Positions 18,623 through 27,110 of a DNA stretch of 64,000 bases are shown piece after piece (within the stretch, counting starts at the first letter, position 1; the number at the start of each line of letters is the position of its first letter). The DNA lies in assembly GCF_001983935.1 (NCBI RefSeq), contig NZ_CP017641.1:4216001-4280000 (forward strand), in the 5' to 3' direction. Origin of the DNA: Fuerstiella marisgermanici (lineage in GTDB: Bacteria > Planctomycetota > Planctomycetia > Planctomycetales > Planctomycetaceae). The translations under genes were made by a program, and so were the position numbers. The notes under the pieces are model-generated. The model saw only the letters and a program-made list of their open reading frames with translations, searched no databases and was not told where the DNA came from.

Positions 18623-19698
18623 CCGGAAACGATCGCTCTGACGAGCGATCAGAGTCCGGCATTGACGCCGACGACATTGACGAAGCATCGCTAGAAACGG
18701 CTGCCGGAAACGGCGACGGATCCAGCGGCATCGACGCGGCGGAGCCCGTGGATTTGACGGTCGAATCGCGAGCCCACGGGTGGCGGCTGGACCATTATCT
18801 GACGCGAATCTTCGGCAATCACAGCCGAGCGCAACTGCAGAAGGCGATCGACGCCAGCCAGGTCACGGTCAACGGCTTAACCGTCAAGCCGTCACGGCGA
18901 CTTCGCGTGAACGATCGGATACACGTGGAACTTCAGTCGGCGGACAGTGAACGCTGCTTCGAGGCGGAAGACATTCCACTCGACATTCTGTACGAAGACG
19001 ATGCGATTGTCGTGGTGAACAAAGCGGCAGGCATGGTTGTGCATCCGGGGCGAGGCACGTATTCCGGAACTCTGGCCGCCGCGTTGCAGTTCCACTTTGA
19101 TCAGCTTAGCGACATCGGCGGTCGTCACCGACCGGGCATCGTGCATCGGCTGGACCGCGACACCACCGGCGTGATTCTGATCGCGAAGAACAATCAGATT
19201 CATCAACGCGTCAGCAGCCAGTTCGAACAGCGCGAAGTGAAAAAAGAATACCGTGCCATCGTGCGAGGAGTTCCGGAACTCGACGCCGACTTTATTCGCA
19301 CGCACGTCTGCGTTCACAACCGAGTTCGCGAAAAAATGATGGTGTGTGCTCCGGGTGGCAGGTCGCGAGAAGCCGTCACTTTTTACGAAACGAAAGAACG
19401 CTTCAAGGGCCACGCACTGCTGGCGTTTCATCCGCACACAGGACGAACTCATCAGCTGCGAGTCCATGCTCAACACATCGGCACACCGATCATCGCCGAC
19501 AAACAGTATATCGGCGAGCATCATTTCACGACTGGACATCTATCGGGTTCACCGGGGAAAGGTGAGGTCCTGATCGGACGGCAGGCGTTACATGCATTTC
19601 GTTTAACAATTTCGCACCCGGTCAGTGGAAAACCGATCACGTTTGAAGCACCATTACCGCCGGACTTCCAAGCCACCCTGACGGCCCTCCGCAGTTGA
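18619..19698 (+). CDS. rluD: RluD-family 23S rRNA pseudouridine synthase
   Basis: After an acidic ~45-residue extension, residues ~50-110 form an S4 RNA-binding domain (WRLDHYLTRIFGNHSRAQLQ). The catalytic domain follows with VVHPGRGTYSGTL and HRLDRDTTGVILIAKN, where the Asp after RL is the invariant catalytic residue, then HTGRTHQLRVHAQHIGTPI. RluA/RluD enzymes isomerise uridines in large-subunit rRNA; RluD modifies helix 69 in Escherichia coli. The exact target here is inferred from the S4 domain, which RluA lacks. It is translationally coupled to the upstream TPR gene by a 4-base overlap. Confidence 0.93.
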   Translation: MTGNDRSDERSESGIDADDIDEASLETAAGNGDGSSGIDAAEPVDLTVESRAHGWRLDHYLTRIFGNHSRAQLQKAIDASQVTVNGLTVKPSRRLRVNDRIHVELQSADSERCFEAEDIPLDILYEDDAIVVVNKAAGMVVHPGRGTYSGTLAAALQFHFDQLSDIGGRHRPGIVHRLDRDTTGVILIAKNNQIHQRVSSQFEQREVKKEYRAIVRGVPELDADFIRTHVCVHNRVREKMMVCAPGGRSREAVTFYETKERFKGHALLAFHPHTGRTHQLRVHAQHIGTPIIADKQYIGEHHFTTGHLSGSPGKGEVLIGRQALHAFRLTISHPVSGKPITFEAPLPPDFQATLTALRS

Positions 19699-19731
19699 CT
19701 GGCAATTATTCGAACCAGAAAGCACCGACCC

Positions 19732-20598
19732 TTGAAGCTTGCAAGAATTCGAAACAGTGACGGGACTCAATCCGTAGCCGCCGTGCATGCGGAATCCGTT
19801 CAGCCACTCGACCTGACTCAAATCAACAACTGCCATTCGCTAAGCGACATTCTGCACGCGGACGACCCCGCGGGGCTGGCCCGATTTCTGCTCCGTCCGG
19901 ACACACCGCCGATCCCGTTATCGAAGGTCGAATTCCTCGCTCCGGTCGATCAGCAGGAAGTTTGGGCAGCGGGCGTCACCTACAAACGCAGCCAGGTGGC
20001 TCGCATGGAAGAATCCGAGAGCGGCGCTTCTCACTATGACAAAGTCTACGACGCCGATCGTCCGGAACTGTTTCTAAAAGCCACGCCGTCGCGAGTGTCC
20101 GGGCCGGGACAGTCGGTGCGAGTCCGCAGTGACAGCAACTGGTCAGTGCCGGAACCGGAATTCACTCTGGCGATTAACCCGGACGGAAAAATCGTCGGGT
20201 ACACCATCGGCAACGACATGTCGGCTCGCGATATCGAAGGCGAAAACCCACTGTATCTGCCTCAGGCTAAGGTGTACCGTCAGTGTGCCGGACTCGGCCC
20301 CTGTGTTCTACTGGCCGACGGCCCGCTCGATCTTGAGGGCACTCAAATTGAACTCATCATCGAACGTTCGGGCAGCAGGATATTCACCGGCACCACAGAC
20401 CTGGGACAACTCCATCGCAAGCTGGATGATCTTGCCACGTGGCTGTACCGCGAGAGTGAATTTCCCAACGGCGCATTCCTGATGACGGGCACGGGCATCG
20501 TGCCAGACGATGATTTCACTCTGGAAGATGGCGATACGGTATCGATCACGATCGCAGGCATCGGTACGCTGACGAATCCGGTTGTCAAAGCAAAGTAA
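19732..20598 (+). CDS. Fumarylacetoacetate hydrolase family protein
   Basis: The start is a TTG at 19732, followed by KLARIRNSDGTQSVAAVH; no ATG lies nearby in frame. The 288-residue product has the family core: VWAAGVTYKRSQ near residue 80, VPEPEFTLAINPDGKIVGYTIGND with the metal-binding Glu pair, and SARDIEGENPLYLPQAK. The IEGENPLYLPQAK block resembles members annotated as 2-keto-3-deoxy-sugar-acid dehydratases, so a sugar-acid pathway is as likely as aromatic catabolism. The metal should be Mg2+ or Mn2+. It is 33 bases after the pseudouridine synthase gene. Confidence 0.88.
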   Translation: MKLARIRNSDGTQSVAAVHAESVQPLDLTQINNCHSLSDILHADDPAGLARFLLRPDTPPIPLSKVEFLAPVDQQEVWAAGVTYKRSQVARMEESESGASHYDKVYDADRPELFLKATPSRVSGPGQSVRVRSDSNWSVPEPEFTLAINPDGKIVGYTIGNDMSARDIEGENPLYLPQAKVYRQCAGLGPCVLLADGPLDLEGTQIELIIERSGSRIFTGTTDLGQLHRKLDDLATWLYRESEFPNGAFLMTGTGIVPDDDFTLEDGDTVSITIAGIGTLTNPVVKAK

Positions 20599-20701
20599 GT
20601 CGGCAGTCGGCGTCAACGAAATCTCTGCTGAGGTGCTGCATCCAGCCGATGTTGAAGCCAGGCTGATCGCCGCCGCGGCTACCGGTCGCAATGACATCTT
20701 C

Positions 20702-21325
20702 ATGAAATACAAACTGGTACTCTGGGATTTCGACGGCACGCTGGCCGACACCCTGTCTGTCGCACTGGATGTGTACAACCAGCTTGCCGCAAAAAAGGGC
20801 TTCAAACCGGTAGAAGATCCCTTTGCCGTCCGCGACATGAGTATGAGTGAATTCCTGAAGTCGCATGGCATTCCCGCGCATCGAGTGCCGTTTGCGTTCT
20901 CCGCGTTTCTGAAACAGGTGCGAAGTCAGGCGTCGGACGTATCGTTGATGGACGGCGTGGCTGAATTGGTGCCGAAGATTTCAGAACTTGGCCTGCAGCA
21001 GGGCGTGATTTCGTCGAACAGCACCGACAACATTCAGCAGTGTCTCACGGCCAATCAGATCGCGAGGCACTTCCAGTTTCTAAAAGGCACGTCGCGGATT
21101 TTCGGCAAAGAATCCACCATTCGAGCCACAATCAAGCAGGCTGGGTTAGTTGCCGAGCAGGTATTGTATGTCGGCGACGAAATTCGCGACATCGACGCTG
21201 CTCGCGCCGCCGGTGTCGATATCGCCTGCGTGACGTGGGGACTGAATTCCGCCAAGGCGCTGCTGCGCCACAATCCGGATCATGTCATCGCGAATGCAGG
21301 CGATCTGCTTGACATTTTAGCATAG
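20702..21325 (+). CDS. HAD-family hydrolase, phosphoglycolate phosphatase-like
   Basis: The start at 20702 gives MKYKLVLWDFDGTLADT, placing the HAD motif I (DFDGT, nucleophile Asp at residue ~9) at the usual position; the frame stays open upstream but without homology. Motif II is SSNS (residue ~105), the Lys of motif III lies before residue 140, and motif IV is GDEIRDIDAARAAG. The 207-residue length and a helical cap between motifs I and II fit the Gph/PpaX group, which dephosphorylates small phosphate esters such as 2-phosphoglycolate. It follows the FAH-family gene by ~100 bases. Confidence 0.9.
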   Translation: MKYKLVLWDFDGTLADTLSVALDVYNQLAAKKGFKPVEDPFAVRDMSMSEFLKSHGIPAHRVPFAFSAFLKQVRSQASDVSLMDGVAELVPKISELGLQQGVISSNSTDNIQQCLTANQIARHFQFLKGTSRIFGKESTIRATIKQAGLVAEQVLYVGDEIRDIDAARAAGVDIACVTWGLNSAKALLRHNPDHVIANAGDLLDILA

Positions 21326-21370
21326 CGACGGATGTGAATTAACGAATTAAGGCTCTTCGATGGCTAAAGC

Positions 21371-21545
21371 TTGCACCTCTCCCCAGCGAAGCTGAGGGGG
21401 AGGTCGGACGAGCCAAGCAACGTCCGGGAGGGGGCTGCGAGCGGACAGCCTGTGAACAGAATACTCGTCCCACCTGCGATCCGCCCTCCCGCGAAATGGC
21501 TACGCTCGGTCGCGCGCTCCCGCAATAAATTGCGTGAGGCGTGCA
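21371..21545. repeat. GC-rich palindromic intergenic repeat
   Basis: The region contains ACCTCTCCCC facing GGGGGAGGT, a GGGAGGGGG block, a CCCTCCCG block, and the palindrome CAATAAATTG twice (ending near 21530 and 21559). The same CCCTCCC/GGGAGGG theme recurs at 44423-44452 and 53462-53490. It looks like a dispersed intergenic repeat placed between convergent genes. Its full boundaries are unclear. Confidence 0.5.
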
Positions 21546-21614
21546 TGTGGCAATAAATTGATTTACGTCCCGAGACTAAGGGCGACTATCGAGCAGGCAA
21601 TTCGCGTTCGCGCC

Positions 21615-22055
21615 TCATTCCGCATCATGACGTCGCAGCACATACACGGCGCAGTTGGCGTAGCGAATGATGCGTTCCGCGACTGAGCCCAGCAGCAAGT
21701 GCTTCACCCCGTGATAGCCATGAGAAGGGACCATGATCAGATCGGCGTTCTTTTTCTTTGCGAAGTCGACAACGCGAGTTCCCGGATCTCCGATAAGAAT
21801 GCTGACGTTGACGCCCTCAATGGCATGTTTGCTCAGGAACTCACGCGTGTACTTTTCGGCTGCGGTTTTCCGAGTGTCATCGGTGACATTGCCGAAGAGT
21901 ACGCCGGGCGAAACGGAATCGAGGTCAGCCAGCACATGCACCACGTGCACGCAATCGGGCGACTTTGCCATGCTCAACCCTTCTCGAATCGCCGGAACAG
22001 CCGATTCAGAAAAGTCGATGGGGACGACGACGCACTGCTTGGCTTGCCATGACAT
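21615..22055 (-). CDS. Universal stress protein (UspA family)
   Basis: The start at 22055 (MSWQAKQCVVVPIDFSESA) gives 146 residues, the normal length of a single Usp domain. The ATP-binding loop is visible as MVPSHGYHGVKHLLLGS: the second Gly, the nine-residue gap and the closing GS agree with the G-2X-G-9X-G(S/T) pattern, while the first Gly is replaced by Pro. The family binds ATP or acts as a stress-responsive regulator. A frame extension to 22091 is possible but adds nothing family-like. Confidence 0.92.
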   Translation of the reverse strand: MSWQAKQCVVVPIDFSESAVPAIREGLSMAKSPDCVHVVHVLADLDSVSPGVLFGNVTDDTRKTAAEKYTREFLSKHAIEGVNVSILIGDPGTRVVDFAKKKNADLIMVPSHGYHGVKHLLLGSVAERIIRYANCAVYVLRRHDAE

Positions 22056-22227
22056 AACTTCAACTCCGATATCCCGATGTAGAGGTTCCACCGCTGCTGC
22101 TGAAATTCATATTCCGCATCAAAGATGCGCCAGCAAAAAAGTTCAGCAGCATATCGTAACAAACCGACCGGAAATCCGCTGGGGGTAGCAGAAGGAAACT
22201 TAACCACTAGATAAAGGGAGCGGAACA

Positions 22228-22341
22228 ATGCCAGACGGAAGCCGAAAACGACGATTTGCGACCGATCCGGCCAAACGCAGCTGGTACGCTGAGCACCGAG
22301 CTCGCCGATTTGCCCGTCGCTTTGGCGGCGCTGCGAATTAG
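22228..22341 (+). CDS. Arg-rich 37-residue micro-protein
   Basis: The ATG at 22228 is preceded by AAAGGGAGCGGAACA, a strong Shine-Dalgarno match (GGGAG) at good distance. The 37-residue product begins MPDGSRKRRF and contains KRSWYAEHRARRF; about ten of its residues are Arg, with several aromatic residues, so it could bind nucleic acid or the ribosome. It lies between divergently oriented neighbours, a universal stress gene and a HEAT-like gene. No family was recognised and it could be chance. Confidence 0.45.
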   Translation: MPDGSRKRRFATDPAKRSWYAEHRARRFARRFGGAAN

Positions 22342-22663
22342 CATCCACCACTGCCGCTCCCGCACACTGCTTGCCCGCGGTCGCCGGAACAGCTAACGCT
22401 GCCGTGCTGACACGAACCCTGCACCTTAGGGGTGAATTTGAGCCCGGATCGTCCGACGTCACTCTGATCAGTCCAGCCTGCGGCTTTGCAGCTGAAATCG
22501 CCGCGCCAGCGGTCGCTTTCCCCAAATACGATCGCCAAGCTCGAAAAAACCGGGGGTTCCGCGGTGAATGAACCTTTCATCAGGTCTAAAACACGATAGA
22601 TAAATGTGGTGAAAGCGTCTGAGTCAGCGAGAGACCAATTCCGACACCTGAATTCCCGCCCCA
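22342..22663. other. Intergenic region without a supported gene
   Basis: About 320 bases precede the HEAT-like gene. Frames of 66-108 codons exist on both strands, but none has a domain or ribosome-binding site. No hairpin terminator or RNA gene was recognised. Confidence 0.4.
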
Positions 22664-23836
22664 ATGAGCTGGCAGCTGAACAAAAACGGGCCGCAACGAA
22701 TACCAGCCATTTTGCTGTCGATCATGGTATGCGCTATCGCGGCTGGCACATCCGCGGCCGCTCAGGAATCAACGTCAGAAAAACCGGACGAAGCCAACCT
22801 CGCCAAATTAATCGGCGATTTGGGAGCACCCGATTTTAGTGCTCGCCAGGCAGCCGCCGTCGCACTTCGAAAAGCGGGCGATGTCGCAATCGCACCGCTG
22901 CGGAAAGCCCTGGAGAATGGGTCGCTCGAACAGAAGCTACTGATTCGATCGATCCTGAAAGAGTTGGAGCGGAACTCGTTCTCAGCCCGCGTCGCAGAAC
23001 TGGAAAAGTCACCATCAGCACGAGCCGCCACCGGGCTGCCGGAATGGGACCGGTTCAGTAAGCTGGTCGGCGCGGATGTAGCGGCCGTGCAGTTGTATGT
23101 GCGACTGCTTAAGGCTGAGCCGAAATTATTTTCCGCGGCTTTGAAATCGCCGAGTGAACTGCCAGACCTGCTGGAAGCTCGTTCGGCCGCGTTGCTGCGA
23201 ACAACTCGCCCTTCGCCAGTGATGTTGGAACAGTTCTCCGCCGATTCCTGTGCAGCTCTGCTACTGTTCGGCGGCAATGACAAGAATCGGCTGCCGCGAG
23301 CGACCTCAACTTCCATCAGCGCGATGCTCGATTACCAGCCATTCCGCAACTCCGTTGAAGCCGACAAACGATACCTTCGTCTGGCAGGCGGTTACATTCT
23401 GCGCAAACGAATCGCCGTCACCGGGCCGCTTGAGTTCGCTCGGCAGTATCCGATGCCAGAAGGCTTAACGCTGGCTCGAAACGTCCTGAAAACGGCTCTG
23501 CGTGGTGAGAACGGTCGGCCGGCGATGATGCTGATTCGCGAACAGGGGACAGCAGAAGACATCGCCTTGCTGGAATCGCTCTTCGACAACCGTGGAATCC
23601 TGTTTCGCGGTCGTAAGCCCGCCGCCACAGCGCAGAAATACGCGGTCTATAACGGCGACCTCGCATTGGCCGTCGCTATCGTTGTGCGAGGCAAGGACCC
23701 GCGGGACTACGGTTTTCCCGCCGTGGATTCCCGCCCACAGCCTTTCCGTTTCGCGATGGAAACAGTTGGATTCCCGTCCGACAAAGAACGCCAGGCCGCT
23801 CACGATTTGTATGTGGCAGAATTTCCGAAGAAGTAA
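22664..23836 (+). CDS. Secreted HEAT-repeat-like protein, planctomycete-type
   Basis: A signal peptide (to about AGTSAAAQ, residue ~34) leads to an N-terminal helical region (residues ~45-105, LAKLIGDLGAPDFSARQAAAVALRKAGDVAI), which looks like HEAT/armadillo repeats and is often found in this phylum. The remaining ~280 residues are helical with no recognised domain. No catalytic motif was seen. The protein is probably periplasmic and binds other proteins. It ends ~80 bases before the asparagine synthetase gene on the same strand. Confidence 0.75.
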   Translation: MSWQLNKNGPQRIPAILLSIMVCAIAAGTSAAAQESTSEKPDEANLAKLIGDLGAPDFSARQAAAVALRKAGDVAIAPLRKALENGSLEQKLLIRSILKELERNSFSARVAELEKSPSARAATGLPEWDRFSKLVGADVAAVQLYVRLLKAEPKLFSAALKSPSELPDLLEARSAALLRTTRPSPVMLEQFSADSCAALLLFGGNDKNRLPRATSTSISAMLDYQPFRNSVEADKRYLRLAGGYILRKRIAVTGPLEFARQYPMPEGLTLARNVLKTALRGENGRPAMMLIREQGTAEDIALLESLFDNRGILFRGRKPAATAQKYAVYNGDLALAVAIVVRGKDPRDYGFPAVDSRPQPFRFAMETVGFPSDKERQAAHDLYVAEFPKK

Positions 23837-23917
23837 CTTCGGCGCGGCCTTTGGTGATTGCCCGGCGGCCTGCTACAACTCGTTCCTGGCAGAATTCTTT
23901 AAACGGGAAAGCAGGTT

Positions 23918-25858
23918 GTGTGCGGTATTGCAGGAGCGGTCTGGTGGGAGCCATCAAAGCGGATTGACCGCGATGTCCTGCAGCGGATGACGGATGCGAT
24001 TCAGCATCGGGGCCCCGACGCGGAAGGTCACTGGCAAGCTGAACCCAACGACAGCCATGAATGCGGCGTGGCTCTGGGGCACCGTCGACTGTCGATCATC
24101 GATGTGGCCGGCAGTGCCCAGCCACTCGGCAACCATGACGGCTCGATCCAGATCGTCTTCAATGGTGAAATTTATAACTACCGTGAACTACGGCAGGATC
24201 TGATTGCGGCAGGGCACCTGTTCCGTACCGAAGGCGATACAGAAGTTATCGTGCACCTGTACGAACGCCACGGGCTGAACTTCGTGGATCATCTGCGAGG
24301 CATGTTTGCTCTGGCCATTTGGGACAGTCGCGAACAGCAACTGGTGGTGGCTCGCGATCGTCTGGGGCAAAAGCCATTCTTCTATCGCATGGATGACGGA
24401 CGGTTTAGCTTTGCCAGCGAACTAAAGGCACTGTTGCAGATTCCCGGCATACCACGGCAATTGAACCGACGGTCGGTCCTTAGCTACCTGATGCTGCAAT
24501 ATGTGCCCGCACCTCATTCGATTCTGGAAGGCTTCCAGCGTCTGCCACCAGCATCTTTGGGCGTCGTGAAGAACGGCGAATTCACCATCAAAAGATTCTG
24601 GACGCCGCCGTACGACCAGCCGCAATCCAGCAAAAACACCATCAACGACTGGCGAGAAGAGCTGCGTCACGAAATGACCGAAGCCGTCCGACTGCGGCTG
24701 CGCAGCGATGTGCCACTGGGCGCGTTTCTATCCGGCGGGATCGATTCGACAGTGATCACCGGCCTGATGCAGCAGCAACTTGATCAACCCGTACAGACGT
24801 TTTCGATCGGCTTTCCCGTGGCCGCCTACGACGAACGTCACTACGCGCGGCAGGCGTCCGAAATGCTGGGCACCGATCATCACGAAGCCGTCGTGAATCC
24901 GGACGCACTCAGTATTCTGCCGCAACTGATCTGGCACTATGACGAACCGTTCAGCGACAGCTCGGCCATTCCGACCATATACCTGTCTCGCATGACGCGA
25001 GAACACGTCACAGTGGCATTAACGGGCGACGCGGGGGACGAACTGTTTTGCGGATACGATCGCTACCGAGCCGTTCGGATGGCTCACAAGATGGATCTCA
25101 CGCCACGTGCGATTCGCAAACTGGCCGCGTCGGCGGCCGCTTACCTGCCGACATCGGTGCGACAGAAATCCTTTCTCCGCAGACTAAAACGCCTGTTGGA
25201 AACGATGGGGCAAAACGAAGAAGAACGCTATTTGAACTGGATCAGTATTTTCAGTCGCAGTCGCCTTCAGCAACTTGTCAGCCCTGAATTGCATTCGCTG
25301 ACTGCCAACCACGATCCGGCAGCGTGTCTCTTCGACGCCTACAAAATGTTCCCAAATCGCGACCTGGTAACGCGCACGACAGCAGTCGACGTCGAAACAT
25401 ACCTGCCGAATGACCTGCTCACCAAAGTCGACATCGCCAGCATGCATGTTGGTCTGGAATGCCGCAGCCCAATGCTTGACCACAAGGTCGTGGAACTGGC
25501 GGCCCGCATGCCTCTGGCCGTGAAGCAGTCGGTGCGACAGGGAAAGCTGGTGTTGACCGAAACTTTCCGCGATCTCATTCCACCAGACATTCAGACTCGC
25601 AAAAAAATGGGCTTCGGTGTTCCCATTGACCACTGGATGCGAAACGAATTGAAGCCGCTACTGTACGACGTGTTGCTGTCAAAGAAGTGCGAAGAACGAG
25701 GCTTACTGAATCCGGCGGCTGTGCGTCAATTGGTGGAAGAACACACGTCATCAAAATTTGATCACGCTTACCGATTGTGGAACCTGCTGTGCCTTGAGCT
25801 CTGGCACCGCACCTACCTGGACGATGTTCCCCCGTTGACGGCTCCGACAAGCCTGTAG
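23918..25858 (+). CDS. asnB: Asparagine synthetase (glutamine-hydrolysing)
   Basis: The GTG start at 23918 gives MCGIAGAVWW, so Cys2 becomes the N-terminal nucleophile of the glutaminase domain after Met removal. GHRRLSIIDVAG and FNGEIYNYRELR follow in that domain. The synthetase half carries the PP-loop ATP site FLSGGIDSTVITG and the segment GDAGDELFCGYDRY. The length of 646 residues is normal for the AsnB group. Aspartate plus glutamine and ATP yield asparagine; relatives also amidate surface glycans or peptides, which the sequence alone cannot rule out. It converges on the diadenylate cyclase gene, with 7 bases between them. Confidence 0.94.
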   Translation: MCGIAGAVWWEPSKRIDRDVLQRMTDAIQHRGPDAEGHWQAEPNDSHECGVALGHRRLSIIDVAGSAQPLGNHDGSIQIVFNGEIYNYRELRQDLIAAGHLFRTEGDTEVIVHLYERHGLNFVDHLRGMFALAIWDSREQQLVVARDRLGQKPFFYRMDDGRFSFASELKALLQIPGIPRQLNRRSVLSYLMLQYVPAPHSILEGFQRLPPASLGVVKNGEFTIKRFWTPPYDQPQSSKNTINDWREELRHEMTEAVRLRLRSDVPLGAFLSGGIDSTVITGLMQQQLDQPVQTFSIGFPVAAYDERHYARQASEMLGTDHHEAVVNPDALSILPQLIWHYDEPFSDSSAIPTIYLSRMTREHVTVALTGDAGDELFCGYDRYRAVRMAHKMDLTPRAIRKLAASAAAYLPTSVRQKSFLRRLKRLLETMGQNEEERYLNWISIFSRSRLQQLVSPELHSLTANHDPAACLFDAYKMFPNRDLVTRTTAVDVETYLPNDLLTKVDIASMHVGLECRSPMLDHKVVELAARMPLAVKQSVRQGKLVLTETFRDLIPPDIQTRKKMGFGVPIDHWMRNELKPLLYDVLLSKKCEERGLLNPAAVRQLVEEHTSSKFDHAYRLWNLLCLELWHRTYLDDVPPLTAPTSL

Positions 25859-25865
25859 ATGCAGG

Positions 25866-27101
25866 CTACGGCTTGTTAGTCGGCGGTTTGGCGGTTGCTG
25901 GTTTATTCGCGGCTGGCTTGGTTTCAACGGGAACTGCCGCCACGCGGATCCAGCGAGGTTCAATAGCCGACACGCGGAGGTTGTCCGGCCGTTTAACTGA
26001 TTCTTCATTCACGGGAAAGATCTGATTGCCGCCCGCCACACCGCTGAGATCAATCATGACATCCAGCGATCCCGGCGGAAGTAACGCGAAGGCGCCCTCT
26101 GATCCCACCAAGGTCACTCGAACGTCCTGCGTGAGTGTTTCCGCAAGACGAAAATTTTTCGGGACGTTCCGATACTGCACCGGAACAAGAAACGTGCGAT
26201 AGACGTCCGCCGAATTGTGCGTTGTCAGCAGCCAGCACGAAACAGCGATCGCAACGGCAACAAACTTCAATGTTAGCCTTTCGCGGAACAATCTGCGAAC
26301 GGTGACGACACGCTCGTTCTGTCGGCAGTAGTCATCGAATTCCCTCAGCTGTCGCGACAGCGTTCCGGAATCACTGACCTCCGTCAAAGTGTCTCCCTTC
26401 GCGACCGACACCACGCCGCGTTCTTCAGAAACGACCAGCACGAGTGCGTCGCTGCAGCCGGCCAGCCCCAGCGCCGCATGATGCCTGGTGCCAAAGTGGT
26501 ATTTCTCGGTGCTTTTTGCCAACGGAAGGTGTGCGGCGAATCGAGCAATCCGGCCATCTTCCAAAATAACGGCTCCGTCATGGCCGGGTGAAGCGCTGTC
26601 GAACAGACTGTAAATCAGTGGCTCGCTGACGGCGGCTCCGATTTCGATCCCGCCATCGATCATTCGTTCCAAGGCGTCGCGGCCACGAATGACGATCAGC
26701 GCGCCCGTTTTTTGATCGGCCATGCGGAACACGGCCCGGACCAGGGTGTCGTTGACGGAATTCGGTGCCGATGCCGCTCGACGAGTGTCACCGAACAGCC
26801 ACCGTCCGACTCGTTCGGCCGCCGTTCGAACGTCTTCCTGGTAGACGATGACCAGCGAGACGATGATCGCCGTAAATCCGATCCGAAACGCGATCAAAGA
26901 CAGTGGCATCTGCCACCGTTGAGCCGCCAGATAGACGGCTCCCAGCAGCAGGATTGCGATCAGCCCGCGTTTCGAACCGTGCCGCACGGCGAGCGCGAGA
27001 ATAGCGTAGACCGCAAGGGCAAAAATGCCGATATCAGCCGCGTCAATCAATGTCAGTCGTGGAAGGTCGTCAAGCATCGTGATGCTAACGGTATCCTGCA
27101 A
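25866..27101 (-). CDS. cdaA: Diadenylate cyclase fused to a YbbR domain (CdaA-CdaR type)
   Basis: Residues ~20-90 hold three transmembrane helices, and residues ~95-255 are the DAC domain that makes cyclic di-AMP from two ATP. The DGA motif is at residues 175-177 (SPGHDGAVILEDG). The partner motif, usually RHR, reads RHH at 206-208 (FGTRHHAALGLAG). A fourth helix near 278-294 leads to a YbbR-like domain (~298-385), then a Lys/Pro/Ala tail. In Bacillus the cyclase and the YbbR regulator CdaR are separate proteins, so this is a fusion. The gene starts 9 bases after the ATP-grasp gene and looks like the last member of that operon. Confidence 0.88.
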   Translation of the reverse strand: MQDTVSITMLDDLPRLTLIDAADIGIFALAVYAILALAVRHGSKRGLIAILLLGAVYLAAQRWQMPLSLIAFRIGFTAIIVSLVIVYQEDVRTAAERVGRWLFGDTRRAASAPNSVNDTLVRAVFRMADQKTGALIVIRGRDALERMIDGGIEIGAAVSEPLIYSLFDSASPGHDGAVILEDGRIARFAAHLPLAKSTEKYHFGTRHHAALGLAGCSDALVLVVSEERGVVSVAKGDTLTEVSDSGTLSRQLREFDDYCRQNERVVTVRRLFRERLTLKFVAVAIAVSCWLLTTHNSADVYRTFLVPVQYRNVPKNFRLAETLTQDVRVTLVGSEGAFALLPPGSLDVMIDLSGVAGGNQIFPVNEESVKRPDNLRVSAIEPRWIRVAAVPVETKPAANKPATAKPPTNKP

Positions 27102-27110
27102 CCCGATGTT

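Noticed and set aside
18892-19539. 215-codon minus-strand frame inside the pseudouridine synthase gene
   Set aside because: The plus strand carries intact RluD motifs, so this is a shadow.
20582-20701. N-terminal extension of the HAD hydrolase to 20582
   Set aside because: It overlaps the FAH-family gene and has no HAD-like sequence; the ATG at 20702 places DFDGT correctly.
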